From CAVWXT01 sp963759115 (lineage in GTDB: Bacteria > Planctomycetota > Planctomycetia > Pirellulales > Thermoguttaceae): a DNA stretch of 64,000 bases. The stretch is from NCBI GenBank assembly GCA_963759115.1, contig CAVWXT010000005.1, positions 992,001-1,056,000 on the forward strand, given 5' to 3'. Both the position numbers and the translations under genes were made by a program. Positions 47,422 through 56,953 of this stretch are shown in pieces (position 1 is the first letter of the stretch; every line of letters starts with the position of its first letter). The notes below the pieces were generated by a model. It had not been told where the DNA came from and did no database searches. It was given only the letters and a program-made list of their open reading frames with translations.

Positions 47422-48512
47422 AGATACTCCTCGCGTCGGATTCTCCTCGTTCTCCTCGGATATTATGCCCTCATTGAGCAACTGCGTAGCCTCCTCCATG
47501 AGCTTAACGTAAGGAGCGTCGCCGGCCGCGAGATCGATTTCGTTGTCCGGCGCGAAATTGACCGTCCGATCGACGACGTACTGCGGCCGGCCGCGGACCT
47601 GGTCGTAGATGCGGATCACGTACTCGCCCAGGATGCTGATGCCCAGGGCGTTGAGGGCGCCGAAGAAGCTGCCGGTGAGGATGTGCGACGTCCAGCCGGG
47701 AATCGCCTGATCGGTGAACAGCTTGCAGAAGATCGAGAAGCCGCCAAGCGCCACGAAGACCATCGCCGCCAGCGCGCCGATCACGTGGAAGATCGTCAGC
47801 GGGAACGAGGAGAACGAGAACATGGCCGTCTTGGCCAGGCGGAACAGGCCGCGCAGCGACACCCGCGGCTGCTCGTCGTAGCGGGCGTTCCGCTCGACCA
47901 CGATCCCCTTCTGCCGCAAGCCGACCCACGAGCGCAGGCCGGGGAAATAGCGGTCGCTTTCGCCCAGGGCGACGATCTGCCGGGCCACGCGGCGGTCGAT
48001 CAGCCCGAAGATGCCGGCGTCGGCCGGAATGGGCACCGAGGCCACGGCCGACATCAGCCGGTGGAAGGCGGCGAAGAGGAACCGCTTCAGCAGGTTCTCT
48101 TTGCGCTGGGTGCGGACGGCGTAGACCACGTCGTAGCCCGCCCGCCACTCGGCCAGGAAGCGCGGAATGGCCTCGGGGGCGTCCTGCATGTCGGAGTCCA
48201 TCAGCACGACGGCGTCGCCGCGGGCGTGGGCCAGCCCGCCTGCACCGCCGCCTGGTGCCCGAAGTTCCGCGACAGGTGGACCACCCGAACCCGATCGCTG
48301 GCGGCGGCCAATTGGTCGAGGATTTGCGGGCTCTCGTCGCGCGAGCCGTCGTTGACGAAGATGATCTCGTATTCCATGCGGCACGGGTTCAGCACCTCGG
48401 CGATGCGGGCCGCCAGGATGGGCAACACCTCGGCCTCGTTGTAGACCGGCAACACGACGCTCACCAGCGTTTCTTCGCACGGCGGCCGGCGGACTTCAAA
48501 ATGGTCGGTCAT
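47416..48512 (-). CDS. Family 2 glycosyltransferase with C-terminal membrane helices (one frameshift)
   Basis: About 365 residues of the dolichol-phosphate-mannose-synthase/GtrB type, which transfers a sugar to polyprenyl phosphate. The nucleotide-binding start is VSVVLPVYNEAEVLPILAAR, then IIFVNDGSRDES, and after a frame change near 48240 the metal motif LMDSDMQDAPEAIP. Two helices follow (FPLTIFHVIGALAAMVFVAL and GSFFGALNALGISILGEYVI). The start at 48512 is seven bases past the YfhO-family stop, so both belong to one operon and may supply and use a lipid-linked sugar. Confidence 0.85.
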
Positions 48513-48519
48513 GACAGTT

Positions 48520-50855
48520 CATCCTTCCAACAGACTCGGCTTCGGCCGGGCCGTACAGCCGAGGAAACAAAGCGATACCAGACTCAGCCCAAGACACGAG
48601 GCCAGCCAGCCGCGTTGCAGGCTGTCGGGCTGGAAGCGCAGGATCACGCGATGTTTTCCCGGGCCCACCACGCAGCCCAGGAAATCGCCGTTGACGCGGT
48701 AGACCTCTTGCGGCTGCGCCGTCGACGGTGGCGTGCCAGCCGGGGTGATAGCTTTCGGCCACCACCAGCAGTTGCGGGGCGGGACAATCGACCTCGATTT
48801 CGAGCCGGCCGGGCCGTTCGGCCGTCAACGCGGCCGTGCCCGGCTTCGACGGCGGCAGAGCCAGCGGGACTTCGCTGAGCGCCGTGGTGTCGGGACAGAT
48901 CGCCGCGATGTCGCCGGCGGGGTCGTCGGCTGGTTCGGACTTGCGTCACCAGCCGCACCCGCGGCAGCGGGTCGGGCACTTCCAGCCAGCGGTCGTCGTG
49001 CGGCTTCAGGCCGGCGATGTCGGCCGTCGACGGGTTGCGCTGGACCCAGCGCACGCCCGGCCACGCGCAGGGCGGGCAAGAGGCGATAGTCGAGTTGCCG
49101 GCGCGGCTCCAGGCCGGCGTAGCCGTCGGCCCGGCGCCAGCCGCCCAGCGTCATCAGGTCGCCGGTCCGCAGGCCCGGCTCGTCGAAGCGGAGCAAGCGA
49201 GCCGACGACTCGGCCGTCGGCGCTTGCCCGGCGGGGTGTGTGCCGAGGCCACATAGTCCTCCAACGTGGCGTCTTGCGGATAGACGGCATAGCTCAGGCC
49301 GTAGCAGCCCAGGTCGACGGCGGCCAGCAGGATCAGCCCGACCAGAGCCGACGGAATATCCCCGCGCGGCCGCGACCATCAGCACGGCCGCGGCCGCCAG
49401 CAAGCGACGGTCCCGCCAAGACCGCCGGAACGGAGGCGATGTACGGTTCGTGGCGGAGCTTGCCACGGCGATCGCCACGGCCGCCGACAACGCCGACCAC
49501 GCACCACAGCGGCTCGAAGTCGCGCCACAAGCGCCAACCAGGTGCGACGCTGGCCGCGCGGCGTGCCGCCGAGCACGTTGTTGGCGGGTCTGCCGCTCGC
49601 TCGCGGATCAACAGCACGAACCCGATCGCCGCCAACACGGCGACCGCCAGCTGAAACAGCACGAGGTAGCGGCAGGGGAAGCGGAAACTGCGGACAACGG
49701 GCAGCCAGGTCGATGATTCGATAGAGGAATCCATACTGCTCCGAATGCCAGCAGCAGCGGCAGCAGCGGCGAAGCCGAGCGTCGCCCACGCCAGCGGCGC
49801 CAGCGATCCCAGTTCGCGTCGCCGGGCCACCACCCACACGACTCAGCACCAGCGGCACGGCGCCGACGTACAGCCCGAACTCGTGGGTGTTGTCGCCGAT
49901 CACGCGGTCGGCCAACAGGTACGGCGCCACCAGTTGCAGCAGGTTCAGAGGGTGCAGCGAGCCCCAGGAGGCAAAGTCCGCGTCGGCCGACATCCGTGCG
50001 CTGTGCAGCCAGGCGTCGAGGGTGGGCAGCAGTTGCACGCCGCCGAGCAGCAGGCCGATTTCCTTGGCGATCACCACGCGCGGCCAGGTCTGCGTCGTGC
50101 AGCCGACGCAGTCGTCGCAGGTCGCGCGCAGGTCGCAGCCGCTCCGGGCGGTGTATCTGGCGCGTCGTCTGCAGGAAGAGCACGATAGCAGCCTTCGGCC
50201 AGCAGCGAGAACCAGACGTATTGCGGATAGCCCAGCAGCAGTTGCGAGCCGGTCAACAGGGCGATCAGCGCCGTGGCCAGGGCGACCCTTCGCCGCCGCG
50301 AATCGACCAGCACGACGTCGATCGCCCACAGCAGCCACGGGACGTGGGCGATCACGGCCACGGCGTTGGGATGAACGAAGTGCAGCAGATTGAAGCTGGA
50401 GAACGTAAACAGCAAGGCGCCGAGCATGGCGGCGTCGCTGCGGCCCAGCCGCCGCCTCAGCAGCAGCCACGTGCCGAGCATCATCAGCGGATAGGAGAGC
50501 AGGTACTCCAATCCCAGGGCGGCGCGCAGCGGAAGGAATCGGTACAGGAGTTGGTGCAGCGGGATGGTAGACGCCGGCCTGCCCCTCGCCGGTCAAATAG
50601 AAGCCGGAAAACAGTTGCGGCATCCAGTCGTAGGGTTGGCCGCGGGCGAGGCGTTCGGCATAGAAGGCGCGGAGGGGAAGATGAAATGCCGCCCAGATCG
50701 TCGGCCGTATAGACGCGGCCGGCAAAGAACGGCCCGGCCAGCGCCGCCAGCAGCAACAGCCCCGCCAAGAGCGACCAGGCCGCCAGGTTGCGGCAGCCGC
50801 GATCGTCCGGCAGATCCGCATCGTAATCAGGCTGCTCCGGCATCGGTACGCCCAT
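48520..50855 (-). CDS. YfhO-family membrane protein, heavily frameshifted
   Basis: About 780 residues are spread over at least eight frame changes. Recognisable pieces in order are LAAWSLLAGLLLLAALAGPF near the start, YDWMPQLFSGFYLTGEGQAG, the multi-span part ALLFTFSSFNLLHFVHPNAV, LHPLNLLQLVAPYLLADR, VVRSFRFPCRYLVLFQLAVA, and the C-terminal SYHPGWHATVDG before a last helix ending in TARPKPSLLEG at 48520. This is the layout of YfhO/GT-C-like proteins linked to glycosylation of teichoic acids or other surface glycans. Coupling to the GT2 gene supports a glycan role. The gene is either a pseudogene or, more likely, in a poorly resolved consensus stretch. Confidence 0.7.
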
Positions 50856-50944
50856 GCGCTAGGGAAGGCAATATCCATGCCAATCATAGGTCGTGGGGAG
50901 GCACCGCGCGTCACGAACGGGCGAAGGGCCGATCGTAGCGGAAC

Positions 50945-50962
50945 CTGACGGGAAATCGGGTG
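50945..50962 (+). other. Left attachment-site core
   Basis: CTGACGGGAAATCGGGTG, identical to 57792-57809, lies 33 bases past the recombinase stop codon. Flanking bases differ between the two copies, as expected for the borders of an integrated element. Confidence 0.75.
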
Positions 50963-50994
50963 ACGTTGCTCCGCTACGGTGTCTAAGATTCCCG

Positions 50995-52245
50995 TCATCC
51001 CTTGACGGAAGCATAATCGTCATAAGGGGTTTCGGGCGTTGCCGCGTCAGGAGCCCCTTCGGCCTTCTGTGCCTTCTGAGGTCGATTGTTGCCAGAAGTG
51101 TTGCCAGATTCCCAATCCCGCCCCCACAATTCGTCCCCCACCGCGTCGGCGTCCAGGGTAACGTAATACTTCATGGTGGTGCCGATGTCGGCGTGCCGCA
51201 TCAGCCGCCTCAGTACAGGGGGCATTATCCGGCTTGACCATCGCGTGCCGAACGCCCGGCGTAGATCGTGGGCACTGGCAAACTTCTTGACGGTGGTGGT
51301 GGTCAGCTTGCCGTCCACCCGCTTCCGCTTTTCGACGGTGGCCACCACCACGCCGGCCCGTCGCCCGATAGCGGACACGATACGGCAGACTTCTTTGGTG
51401 GTGATAGGGCAGTTGCTCTTGACCCCATTCAATCGGAACACCCGCCCGTGTCGCTCGGCTTCCGGGGTCTGCATGATGAACCCGTAGAAGTCTTCCGTCA
51501 TGGGCAGCCGCTCATCCCGCCGGGCCTTCTGTGCTTCGGCGTAGATTCGGAAGGCGGGCCGCCGGCCGGTCAGGTCAATCGTGAATGGGGCGTCTTGGTC
51601 CCACGATAACCCAAGGGACTCTTCCAAGCGTAGCCCCGACAACCACAGGCCGGTCAGGTAGTGAACCCACGCGGCCGAATCGTCCGGTCTGACCTTCTCC
51701 GCCGCGGCAACCATCCGGTCAAACTCTTCCGCCGTCACGGCACGGCCTTTAGCTCCGCCGGCCTGCGGAATGACCATCTTGGGGACCGCGGGCAATAGCC
51801 CCTGGTCAACTCCCCACGATAGCGCCGCCCGCAAGTGGCGTAGGGTTGCCGCAATGGTCACTTCCGTCATGCCCCCTTCCCGAAGCTTCGCTTGGAATTG
51901 GCTTATAGTCTGTGCCGTCAGCTTGGCCAGCCGATCGGGATTCAAGACGCGCTCCAAGTGGTTCGCGGCCGACTTGAAAGCCTCTGCGGTCTTGACGGAC
52001 AGCATGGGCAGCTTCTCGGCTTCGTACCGCTTGCGGAAGTCTGCCCACGTCAGCTTGGAAGGCGAAGCGTATCGCCCGCTCCGCAGTTCCTTTTCCAGTT
52101 CGCCGGCCTGACGTTCGGCCTCCCGCCAATCCGTTGTCTTGGCGGACTTCGCCACCTTTCGGCCGGAAACTGGGTCATACCAAACAAGGGACAACGGCCG
52201 GCCCGGTCCGTAGCTGTTCACCTTGACGGTAATCTCGTCACTCAT
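50995..52245 (-). CDS. Tyrosine recombinase (integrase)
   Basis: A 416-residue site-specific recombinase. An N-terminal arm/SAM-like DNA-binding part (TWADFRKRYEAEKLPMLSVK) is followed by the catalytic domain. The Arg of box I is in LWLSGLRLEESLGLSW, box II is AHDLRRAFGTRW with the H-x-x-R pair, then RHADIGTTMKYYV with the third His and the tyrosine. A long loop VVVATVEKRKRVDGKLTTTT lies before box II. The ATG at 52245 follows GGGAGC. The gene is at the left border of the element with its 3' end next to the attachment core, the usual position. It should excise and insert the element. Confidence 0.92.
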   Translation of the reverse strand: MSDEITVKVNSYGPGRPLSLVWYDPVSGRKVAKSAKTTDWREAERQAGELEKELRSGRYASPSKLTWADFRKRYEAEKLPMLSVKTAEAFKSAANHLERVLNPDRLAKLTAQTISQFQAKLREGGMTEVTIAATLRHLRAALSWGVDQGLLPAVPKMVIPQAGGAKGRAVTAEEFDRMVAAAEKVRPDDSAAWVHYLTGLWLSGLRLEESLGLSWDQDAPFTIDLTGRRPAFRIYAEAQKARRDERLPMTEDFYGFIMQTPEAERHGRVFRLNGVKSNCPITTKEVCRIVSAIGRRAGVVVATVEKRKRVDGKLTTTTVKKFASAHDLRRAFGTRWSSRIMPPVLRRLMRHADIGTTMKYYVTLDADAVGDELWGRDWESGNTSGNNRPQKAQKAEGAPDAATPETPYDDYASVKG

Positions 52246-52267
52246 GGGGTTTGCTCCCAAGAAAGAC

Positions 52268-52368
52268 CACAAGCCCGGCTACCCGTCGAAAAGCAACGCG
52301 AGTTGCCGTGCCACCTTGCTCCCCGCCTATGCGGATCGCCGCTTGGTTGGGCACACGGATAACCGGGC
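52268..52368 (+). repeat. Inverted repeat upstream of the integrase gene
   Basis: ACAAGCCCGGCTACCCGT at 52267-52284 and its near-complement ending CCGGGCTTGTAG around 52353-52371 face each other about 70 bases apart, just before the integrase start. A separate hairpin, TGGTGGTCA (52420-52428) and TGACCACCA (52437-52445), lies further upstream. They could be operators or recombinase arm sites; no terminator T-run is present. Confidence 0.5.
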
Positions 52369-52532
52369 TTGTAGCCTGGTGGAAAACCATCTCAGATTCT
52401 CGCGTAGGGTTTTCGGCCCTGGTGGTCAGTCAGATTTGACCACCACGGGTTATTATCGTCTTTTCGGGGTGGAAACGCAACAGTCCCGGCAACATTTTCC
52501 CGCCGGGCCCCGGAATCATCGGGGAATAGGCC

Positions 52533-52769
52533 CTATGGCCCCTGATTGCAAGTCAGACTCTCGCCCCACGCCGCCCACGCCGATGTCAACTCCGCTGCCA
52601 GCATGGGCGACACCTGGATCGTGTACACGTCAACGCCGTCGCTGCCGAACACCACGGCCGCCACCTGCCACAACACGTTGCCGTAGATGTAGCTGCCGAC
52701 CACGGGAACCGCGGGGAGTTGCCGCTGATCGCTCGGCTGGCCTCTGAGGTGGATTGTGGCGTCAATCAT
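52533..52769 (-). CDS. Small hypothetical protein of the element
   Basis: A 78-residue protein beginning MIDATIHLRGQPSDQRQLPA and containing VVGSYIYGNVLWQVAAVVFG. AAAGGGCATC stands before the ATG at 52769. It has no cysteines, no membrane helix and no recognised family. It is encoded in the same direction as the other element genes. Confidence 0.5.
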   Translation of the reverse strand: MIDATIHLRGQPSDQRQLPAVPVVGSYIYGNVLWQVAAVVFGSDGVDVYTIQVSPMLAAELTSAWAAWGESLTCNQGP

Positions 52770-52882
52770 CGCTCTTGATGCCCTTTCTGCCGAAACTGGT
52801 TCGCTACGATTGCGCCTGTTGCGTTTCTCGGGCCCTGGTCGTGTTCTGATACCTTCCGCACAAGTGCCCCTAGAATCGCGTC

Positions 52883-53287
52883 CTACGGCATGCCGGCGTC
52901 AACGATCGCCTCCCCAAGGCGGACGAAGCTTCCCTCCAACTCGTCTATCCGTGTGTCTGTTTCCACGGCGGATCGCAGCCGCACCGCGAACTCAAGAAGA
53001 CTGCGGGCGGCCTGGAGTTGCACCGGCTCTTTTGTCGACCGAAGCAATTTTCGCAATGTCGCAATCGCCGCGACCATGCTGTTGGCCAACCTGCCGGAAG
53101 CGCGTTCAACGATCCGTCCGCGTTCGAGGTCGACTGCATCCCGAAACTTCTCATCAGCAAGTCGGCGCGTGACGGTGCGCGTCGACACGCCGGCCAGTGT
53201 CGCCGCGCGCGTTATGTTTTCGCCTGCCGCAAGTGCTTCGATCAGCCGTGCATTTGCCGTCCGATTTTGGCTCATTTTTCGGGACAC
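52883..53287 (-). CDS. Helix-turn-helix protein, terminase-small-subunit-like
   Basis: A 134-residue protein (start 53287, or the Met at 53275). The N-terminal third has a helix-turn-helix, ENITRAATLAGVSTRTVTRR followed by LADEKFRDAVDLERGR, a pattern seen in phage small terminase subunits and in phage-associated DNA-binding proteins. The rest is helical (LANSMVAAIATLRKLLRST). It starts at the stop of the coiled-coil gene, so the two are coupled. If it is a terminase subunit the element could be a packaging-hijacking satellite; no large terminase is present. Confidence 0.55.
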   Translation of the reverse strand: MSRKMSQNRTANARLIEALAAGENITRAATLAGVSTRTVTRRLADEKFRDAVDLERGRIVERASGRLANSMVAAIATLRKLLRSTKEPVQLQAARSLLEFAVRLRSAVETDTRIDELEGSFVRLGEAIVDAGMP

Positions 53288-53992
53288 CTATGGTATGAGC
53301 ATTTCCCGTTCGATCGCCGCAATCCGCCGCTGGATTTCGACCAGCCGCGGCTCGGCCGCTTTTCCGCGGGCCACCACGTTTGCGGCGTTTACAATGTGGT
53401 CTAATTTTGCTTCCGCTGCCTGAAGGTCGAAGTCGTTTTGCCGAATTGCCGCGGGGTCCGGCCCCAGCCCTTTTAGAAAATCCGCAGCTTGTGCTCGCAG
53501 CTTTTCGACGCGGGCCGTTAGCTCCACGATTTCTCCGGCCGCCGCCGCGGCCCGTTGCAACGGGTACGCCGCTGCCCTCAGATTCTCCAACTCGGAAACC
53601 AGGGCGGGCGGGGCGGTTTCCCGTAAATATCGCTCGGCTTGTTGCCGTTCGTCGGATAGCTGGCGCAGCCGGGCAGCCGCTTTGCCTTGTGCGGGCACCG
53701 GAAGTGACGCATCCCCGGCTTGGAAGAGGGCCAAGAGTTCCGCCACCTCTCTGATCGTCAGGTTGGACACGCGAACTGCGGAAGGCTTCTGGGGTGCGAT
53801 GAGTTCGGCCGATTCGTACGCGGCTCGCGCCTGTCGCAACTCATCTTCGTATCGGTCAAGAGTTTCGTGGGCGGCCACCCGCCCCGCCTCCCGCTGATCG
53901 GCGGTGACAGGCGCGGCTGGGGCCGATGTTGGTATGCGAAGAAAGTCGGCGGCAGATTGCAAAGTCGAGTCAATTTGCGAAGGCGTACCCAT
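53288..53992 (-). CDS. Coiled-coil protein of the element
   Basis: A 234-residue, strongly helical protein (GRVAAHETLDRYEDELRQAR, then ARLRQLSDERQQAERYLRET and ELTARVEKLRAQAADFLKGL). Long heptad stretches predict a coiled coil. The start at 53992 follows CAGGAGAGCC. It has no enzymatic motif. It overlaps the end of the gene before it and abuts the next one, so it sits in the middle of an operon. A structural or scaffold role is inference. Confidence 0.65.
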   Translation of the reverse strand: MGTPSQIDSTLQSAADFLRIPTSAPAAPVTADQREAGRVAAHETLDRYEDELRQARAAYESAELIAPQKPSAVRVSNLTIREVAELLALFQAGDASLPVPAQGKAAARLRQLSDERQQAERYLRETAPPALVSELENLRAAAYPLQRAAAAAGEIVELTARVEKLRAQAADFLKGLGPDPAAIRQNDFDLQAAEAKLDHIVNAANVVARGKAAEPRLVEIQRRIAAIEREMLIP

Positions 53993-54413
53993 GATGGTGG
54001 CTCTCCTGTTTCTGCCGTGGTGATAGGGGAAGGAAGCTATCGCAGATTTCTTGCCCACTCGGGCCACGTTGTAGCTTCGGGGCAACGTCGCCACGGATCA
54101 CAACTCGGCAGGTTGTGCCAGTCGTGCTCTTGTTGGCACAGTGCTGGCAGAGTTCCGCCCGCCCCGGTGTCAGACTGTTTTCGGCCGCCGATTCCAGCGC
54201 ACGCAAGGCGGAAGGAACTTGGGAGGCATCGCGTGAATTGTTTACCGCTCCGACGAAGAGCGGATCGTCCCAAGGGTTAGGCGGCTGGGTGACGGCCCGC
54301 CGTCCGCCGCCGGATTCATCTGTTGACTGGCGACGGCCGCACTTTTCGCAGTCAAGGCAGGCGTGATTTTTCCGCCTGATACACTCTCGCAAGGTCACAA
54401 TCGGTAAACGCAT
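53970..54413 (-). CDS. Zinc-finger-like small protein of the element
   Basis: A 147-residue protein with two Cys pairs, HACLDCEKCGRR near residue 17 and ELCQHCANKS near 90, spaced like a zinc-binding site. A strong ribosome binding site (TTGAGGAG, nine bases before the ATG at 54413) fixes the start; the longer frame upstream is not used. The C-terminal SPRQKQESHHHGYAFAN is His-rich and overlaps the start of the coiled-coil gene by 23 bases. Function unknown; DNA binding is inference. Confidence 0.6.
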   Translation of the reverse strand: MRLPIVTLRECIRRKNHACLDCEKCGRRQSTDESGGGRRAVTQPPNPWDDPLFVGAVNNSRDASQVPSALRALESAAENSLTPGRAELCQHCANKSTTGTTCRVVIRGDVAPKLQRGPSGQEICDSFLPLSPRQKQESHHHGYAFAN

Positions 54414-54441
54414 TTCTCGACTCCTCAAGGTTGAATGAAAA

Positions 54442-54753
54442 TCAAACTGCCGGCGGGTGGGTGTGGCGTTTTGGCCGCCCTGCGACTGGAAGCATCGCCC
54501 CGCCGGCTGCGCTGCCAAGCAACGGCGCAAAACGTACTGTTTCGGACCCCTGATTCGCTTCGCCCATATTGACGGCCAGCCCCACGCCGGGGATGCCCAA
54601 CAGGCGGGCAAGCCGGGCTTCGCGGCTATCGTCAACCGGCTCGGGAGGGAGTAGGCTTCGCTGCCCTTGCCGTCCGGCCTCGATTGCCGCGGTGGTGTCC
54701 GGGAGGCGAAGCGCCCGCGGTGGCCACAGAGCGCGGCGTTGTGCTTTGCTCAT
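54442..54753 (-). CDS. Small basic hypothetical protein of the element
   Basis: A 103-residue protein starting MSKAQRRALWPPRALRLPDT, with AGGAAAGGAAA ahead of its ATG at 54753. It is Pro/Arg-rich and contains LARLLGIPGVGLAVNMGEAN. No family is recognised. It is separated from the ATPase gene by a large hairpin region and from the next gene by 28 bases. Confidence 0.55.
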   Translation of the reverse strand: MSKAQRRALWPPRALRLPDTTAAIEAGRQGQRSLLPPEPVDDSREARLARLLGIPGVGLAVNMGEANQGSETVRFAPLLGSAAGGAMLPVAGRPKRHTHPPAV

Positions 54754-54808
54754 ACGTTTTCCTTTCCTGCCGGGACAGCCTATCTCGTTGTCCCGGCGCG
54801 GTGTTGCT

Positions 54809-54864
54809 GTTGCTGGTGGTGGTGACGGGACGCCTACTACGTAGGCTGTCCCACCACCAGCAAC
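54809..54864 (+). repeat. Large hairpin with GGGACA motifs after the ATPase gene
   Basis: GTTGCTGGTGGTGG (54809-54822) and CCACCACCAGCAAC (54851-54864) are perfect 14-bp arms around an inner palindrome GCCTACTACGTAGGC. GGGACA or TGTCCC motifs occur about six times from 54770 to 54895, the same hexamer as in the iteron-like cluster at 56.9 kb. It may bind the same protein or attenuate transcription. Confidence 0.6.
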
Positions 54865-54914
54865 CGTTGCCGGGACATGCCGGGACAGTTCCACCAGTCC
54901 CGCCAGTCCCGGCA

Positions 54915-56419
54915 TCACTTGCCGGTGGGCTTGTAGCCGTCCTCCATCCTGGTGTGCTTCTTTATCCGGCATTTTTTTACACGTCCCTCTTGTAGTAGGG
55001 TCACAATGGCCTTGCCAAACTTTTCCGTATTCAGGCCGGTCGTGGTTCGGAGTGCCTTGGCTGTGTCTCCCTTGGGCACCAGCCGCACGGCTTTTAGTAG
55101 CCTGGTGCGGTGCTCTTCCTCTTGCCGCTCTAGCTCCGCCGCCCTGTCAATCTTGGACTTGCCGGGCACCTTCAGCGCGGCCGGGTCCAAGCCGGTGTCA
55201 CGAGTAAAGAGCGGATATTTCCAGCGGACCACAAACGGGTCGAGTGGGGGAAAGTTTCGCAGGGTCGCCTCGACGGTATAGCAGTCGGCCTCTTCGTGCT
55301 TGGTGAAGTTCAATAGGCTGTCCGGGTCGCGGGCGAAGACCCCGGAACCGCTCACCCGGTCGATGGCATCCTTGGACGCCTGGTTGCCTTTGCTGTAGTG
55401 GACGCCGAAGGCAACGGCAGCGCCGGTCTTGACGGCCAGCGCCTCGACGGAGTTCATAAGCGCGGCCACTTCCCGCGCGTCCGTTCTCGTTGTCGCTAGA
55501 GCCATAGCACTTGTAAATGGGGTCTAGGATGATGAGCCCATAGCCCCCGTCGCCGACACGCCGAATAATCTTCGGAAAAATCTCTTGGTGACAGGTGGCG
55601 TAACCGCGAAGGTTCCACACGTCGAGGCGGCCGGGCTCTTGGTCTATCTGCATGGCTTCGGCCAGCATGCGCAGCCGCTTCCGCGCGAAGGCTGTCTGGA
55701 TTTCCAAGTTGACAACGAGCACTTTTGCTTGCCGCGTCGAGCAGCCCAACCACGTGCGCTCATACGCGACGCAGAGGGCGAGGTTCAACAGCGTCCACGT
55801 CTTGTAACTCTTGGACGCCCCACCTAGCGATAACTTAGAGACGCGATGCAGTACGCCCTGTATCAGTTCCTCCGGCATGGGCACTTCGGCCATGCAAAAG
55901 TCGCTGGCGTCTTGGATTTCCGGCAGTTGACCCTGGTCGGCCACCTGCCCATCGTCCGATGCCACGGCGGCCAGCCGGTCGAATCGCTCGCGTAACGCCT
56001 CAGGCGTGACACCGCCATTGCGGCTCTGTTGGAAGAGTTGCAGCGCCTCTTCGCCTACCGTGCGATTGACGTATGCTTGGCGAATCTGCTTTGCGTGATA
56101 CTTGGCCGTTGAAGGCGTGCCGTGCGATGTCAACACGGTGGCGACGTATGCGGCGTCGAAACCGTCCTGTTCCCATCGCCTGTGCTGGCGCAGGTGTCCG
56201 AGAAGCGCAGGCGTGTCCCACTGCCCGCACTCGCCGTCGAGGTCCACCATCGCGCTGTAGATGGCACCATTGCGCCAGTCGTAGAAGTGCTCGGCGCAGG
56301 TCAATGTCGGGATTGACGCGCCCCAGCATGGCGAAGCCCGCCAGTAGCCCGACTTCCGATTCGACCGCGGCCGGCTGCATCTGGTCGAGCAGTTCGGGCG
56401 AGACTCGTTTCTTGGCCAT
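54915..56419 (-). CDS. DnaB/RepA-like replication ATPase (two frameshifts)
   Basis: About 500 residues; frame changes are near 56300 and 55505. The N-terminal helical domain (ELLDQMQPAAVESEVGLLAG ... HFYDWRNGAIYSAMVDLDGE) matches the DnaB N-terminal fold. The RecA-like core has Walker A LSLGGASKSYKTWTLLN, Walker B YGLIILDPIYK, and VAFGVHYSKGNQ with the sensor His. A C-terminal winged-helix-like tail follows (VPKGDTAKALRTTTGLNTEK). This is the layout of RepA/DnaB-type helicases of small plasmids and satellites. The ATG at 56419 overlaps the previous stop (TGATG), so translation is coupled. Confidence 0.8.
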
Positions 56420-56661
56420 CAGTTGCGCCCTCCCTGCCCGTCGCCGGCCTTCAGAAAAGCAATGAGGGCATCGGTGGCGACGAAAGCATACTTGCCCCAC
56501 CGATGCACGGGCAAACCATGACGGATGGCAGCCGCCCGGCTTCGGGCACCCCAGCCGAGACGATCATGCAGCAGACGGATCGGCCACAGTTCGCCGGGCC
56601 GGATCGGCTCGGCTACTTGGGGGCGGTGGGGGCCGGCGGAATTGCGGGCGGGGCGTTTCAC
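56419..56661 (-). CDS. Small helix-turn-helix-like protein of the element
   Basis: An 80-residue protein with a GTG start that overlaps the preceding TGA (GTGA). The C-terminal half, IRLLHDRLGWGARSRAAAIR followed by HGLPVHRWGKYAFVATDALI, looks like a MerR/excisionase-type winged helix with a central aromatic strand. It sits between the excisionase-like gene and the replication ATPase, coupled to both. It may be a second DNA-binding accessory protein for replication or excision. Confidence 0.6.
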   Translation of the reverse strand: MKRPARNSAGPHRPQVAEPIRPGELWPIRLLHDRLGWGARSRAAAIRHGLPVHRWGKYAFVATDALIAFLKAGDGQGGRN

Positions 56662-56855
56662 TTGGTGCCCCTCCCTTCCATCGCGGGCTGCTTGTGTGAT
56701 TCGATAAACGCCGTTAGGTCTGTTTGATCGAATCGGACTTCCCTGTTGGGGAAGACCACACGGGGCAACTCCCCGCGGTTCGCAAGCCGCAAGACTTGTC
56801 GCGACGTCAACTGTAGAAAGTCGGCCGCTTCGGATTCTGTGAGTAGCTTTGTCAT
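56658..56855 (-). CDS. Excisionase-like helix-turn-helix protein
   Basis: A 65-residue protein, TESEAADFLQLTSRQVLRLA followed by NRGELPRVVFPNREVRFDQT, the classic helix-turn-helix_17/excisionase domain. It would bend DNA at the attachment sites or regulate the operon. It heads the replication operon (three overlapping genes). A near-perfect dyad directly before its start suggests autoregulation. Confidence 0.8.
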   Translation of the reverse strand: MTKLLTESEAADFLQLTSRQVLRLANRGELPRVVFPNREVRFDQTDLTAFIESHKQPAMEGRGTK

Positions 56856-56876
56856 GCCCCTAATTGAATCAGGGGC
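56856..56876 (+). promoter_or_regulatory. Dyad operator before the excisionase-like gene
   Basis: A 21-base dyad with arms GCCCCT and AGGGGC and an AATT-containing centre begins one base from the excisionase-like ATG. Bound protein would block ribosome entry or transcription, which suits an autorepressor. Confidence 0.6.
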
Positions 56877-56877
56877 A

Positions 56878-56943
56878 CGCGGGACAAGTCAAAGCCAAAA
56901 CGCGGGACAAGAAAGCGGGACAACGCGGGACAACGCGGGACAT
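56878..56943 (+). repeat. Five iteron-like direct repeats, possible replication origin
   Basis: CGCGGGACAA or close variants start at 56878, 56901, 56914, 56924 and 56934, the last three at ten-base spacing (one helical turn). They lie upstream of the operon that encodes the replication ATPase. Direct repeats of this kind are typical iterons where a Rep protein binds; operator function is the alternative. Confidence 0.6.
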
Positions 56944-56953
56944 TTTCCGCCGA

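Noticed and set aside
56877..56943. CRISPR array
   Set aside because: Repeats are ten bases with spacers of zero to thirteen bases; no cas genes are near. Iteron-like repeats fit better.
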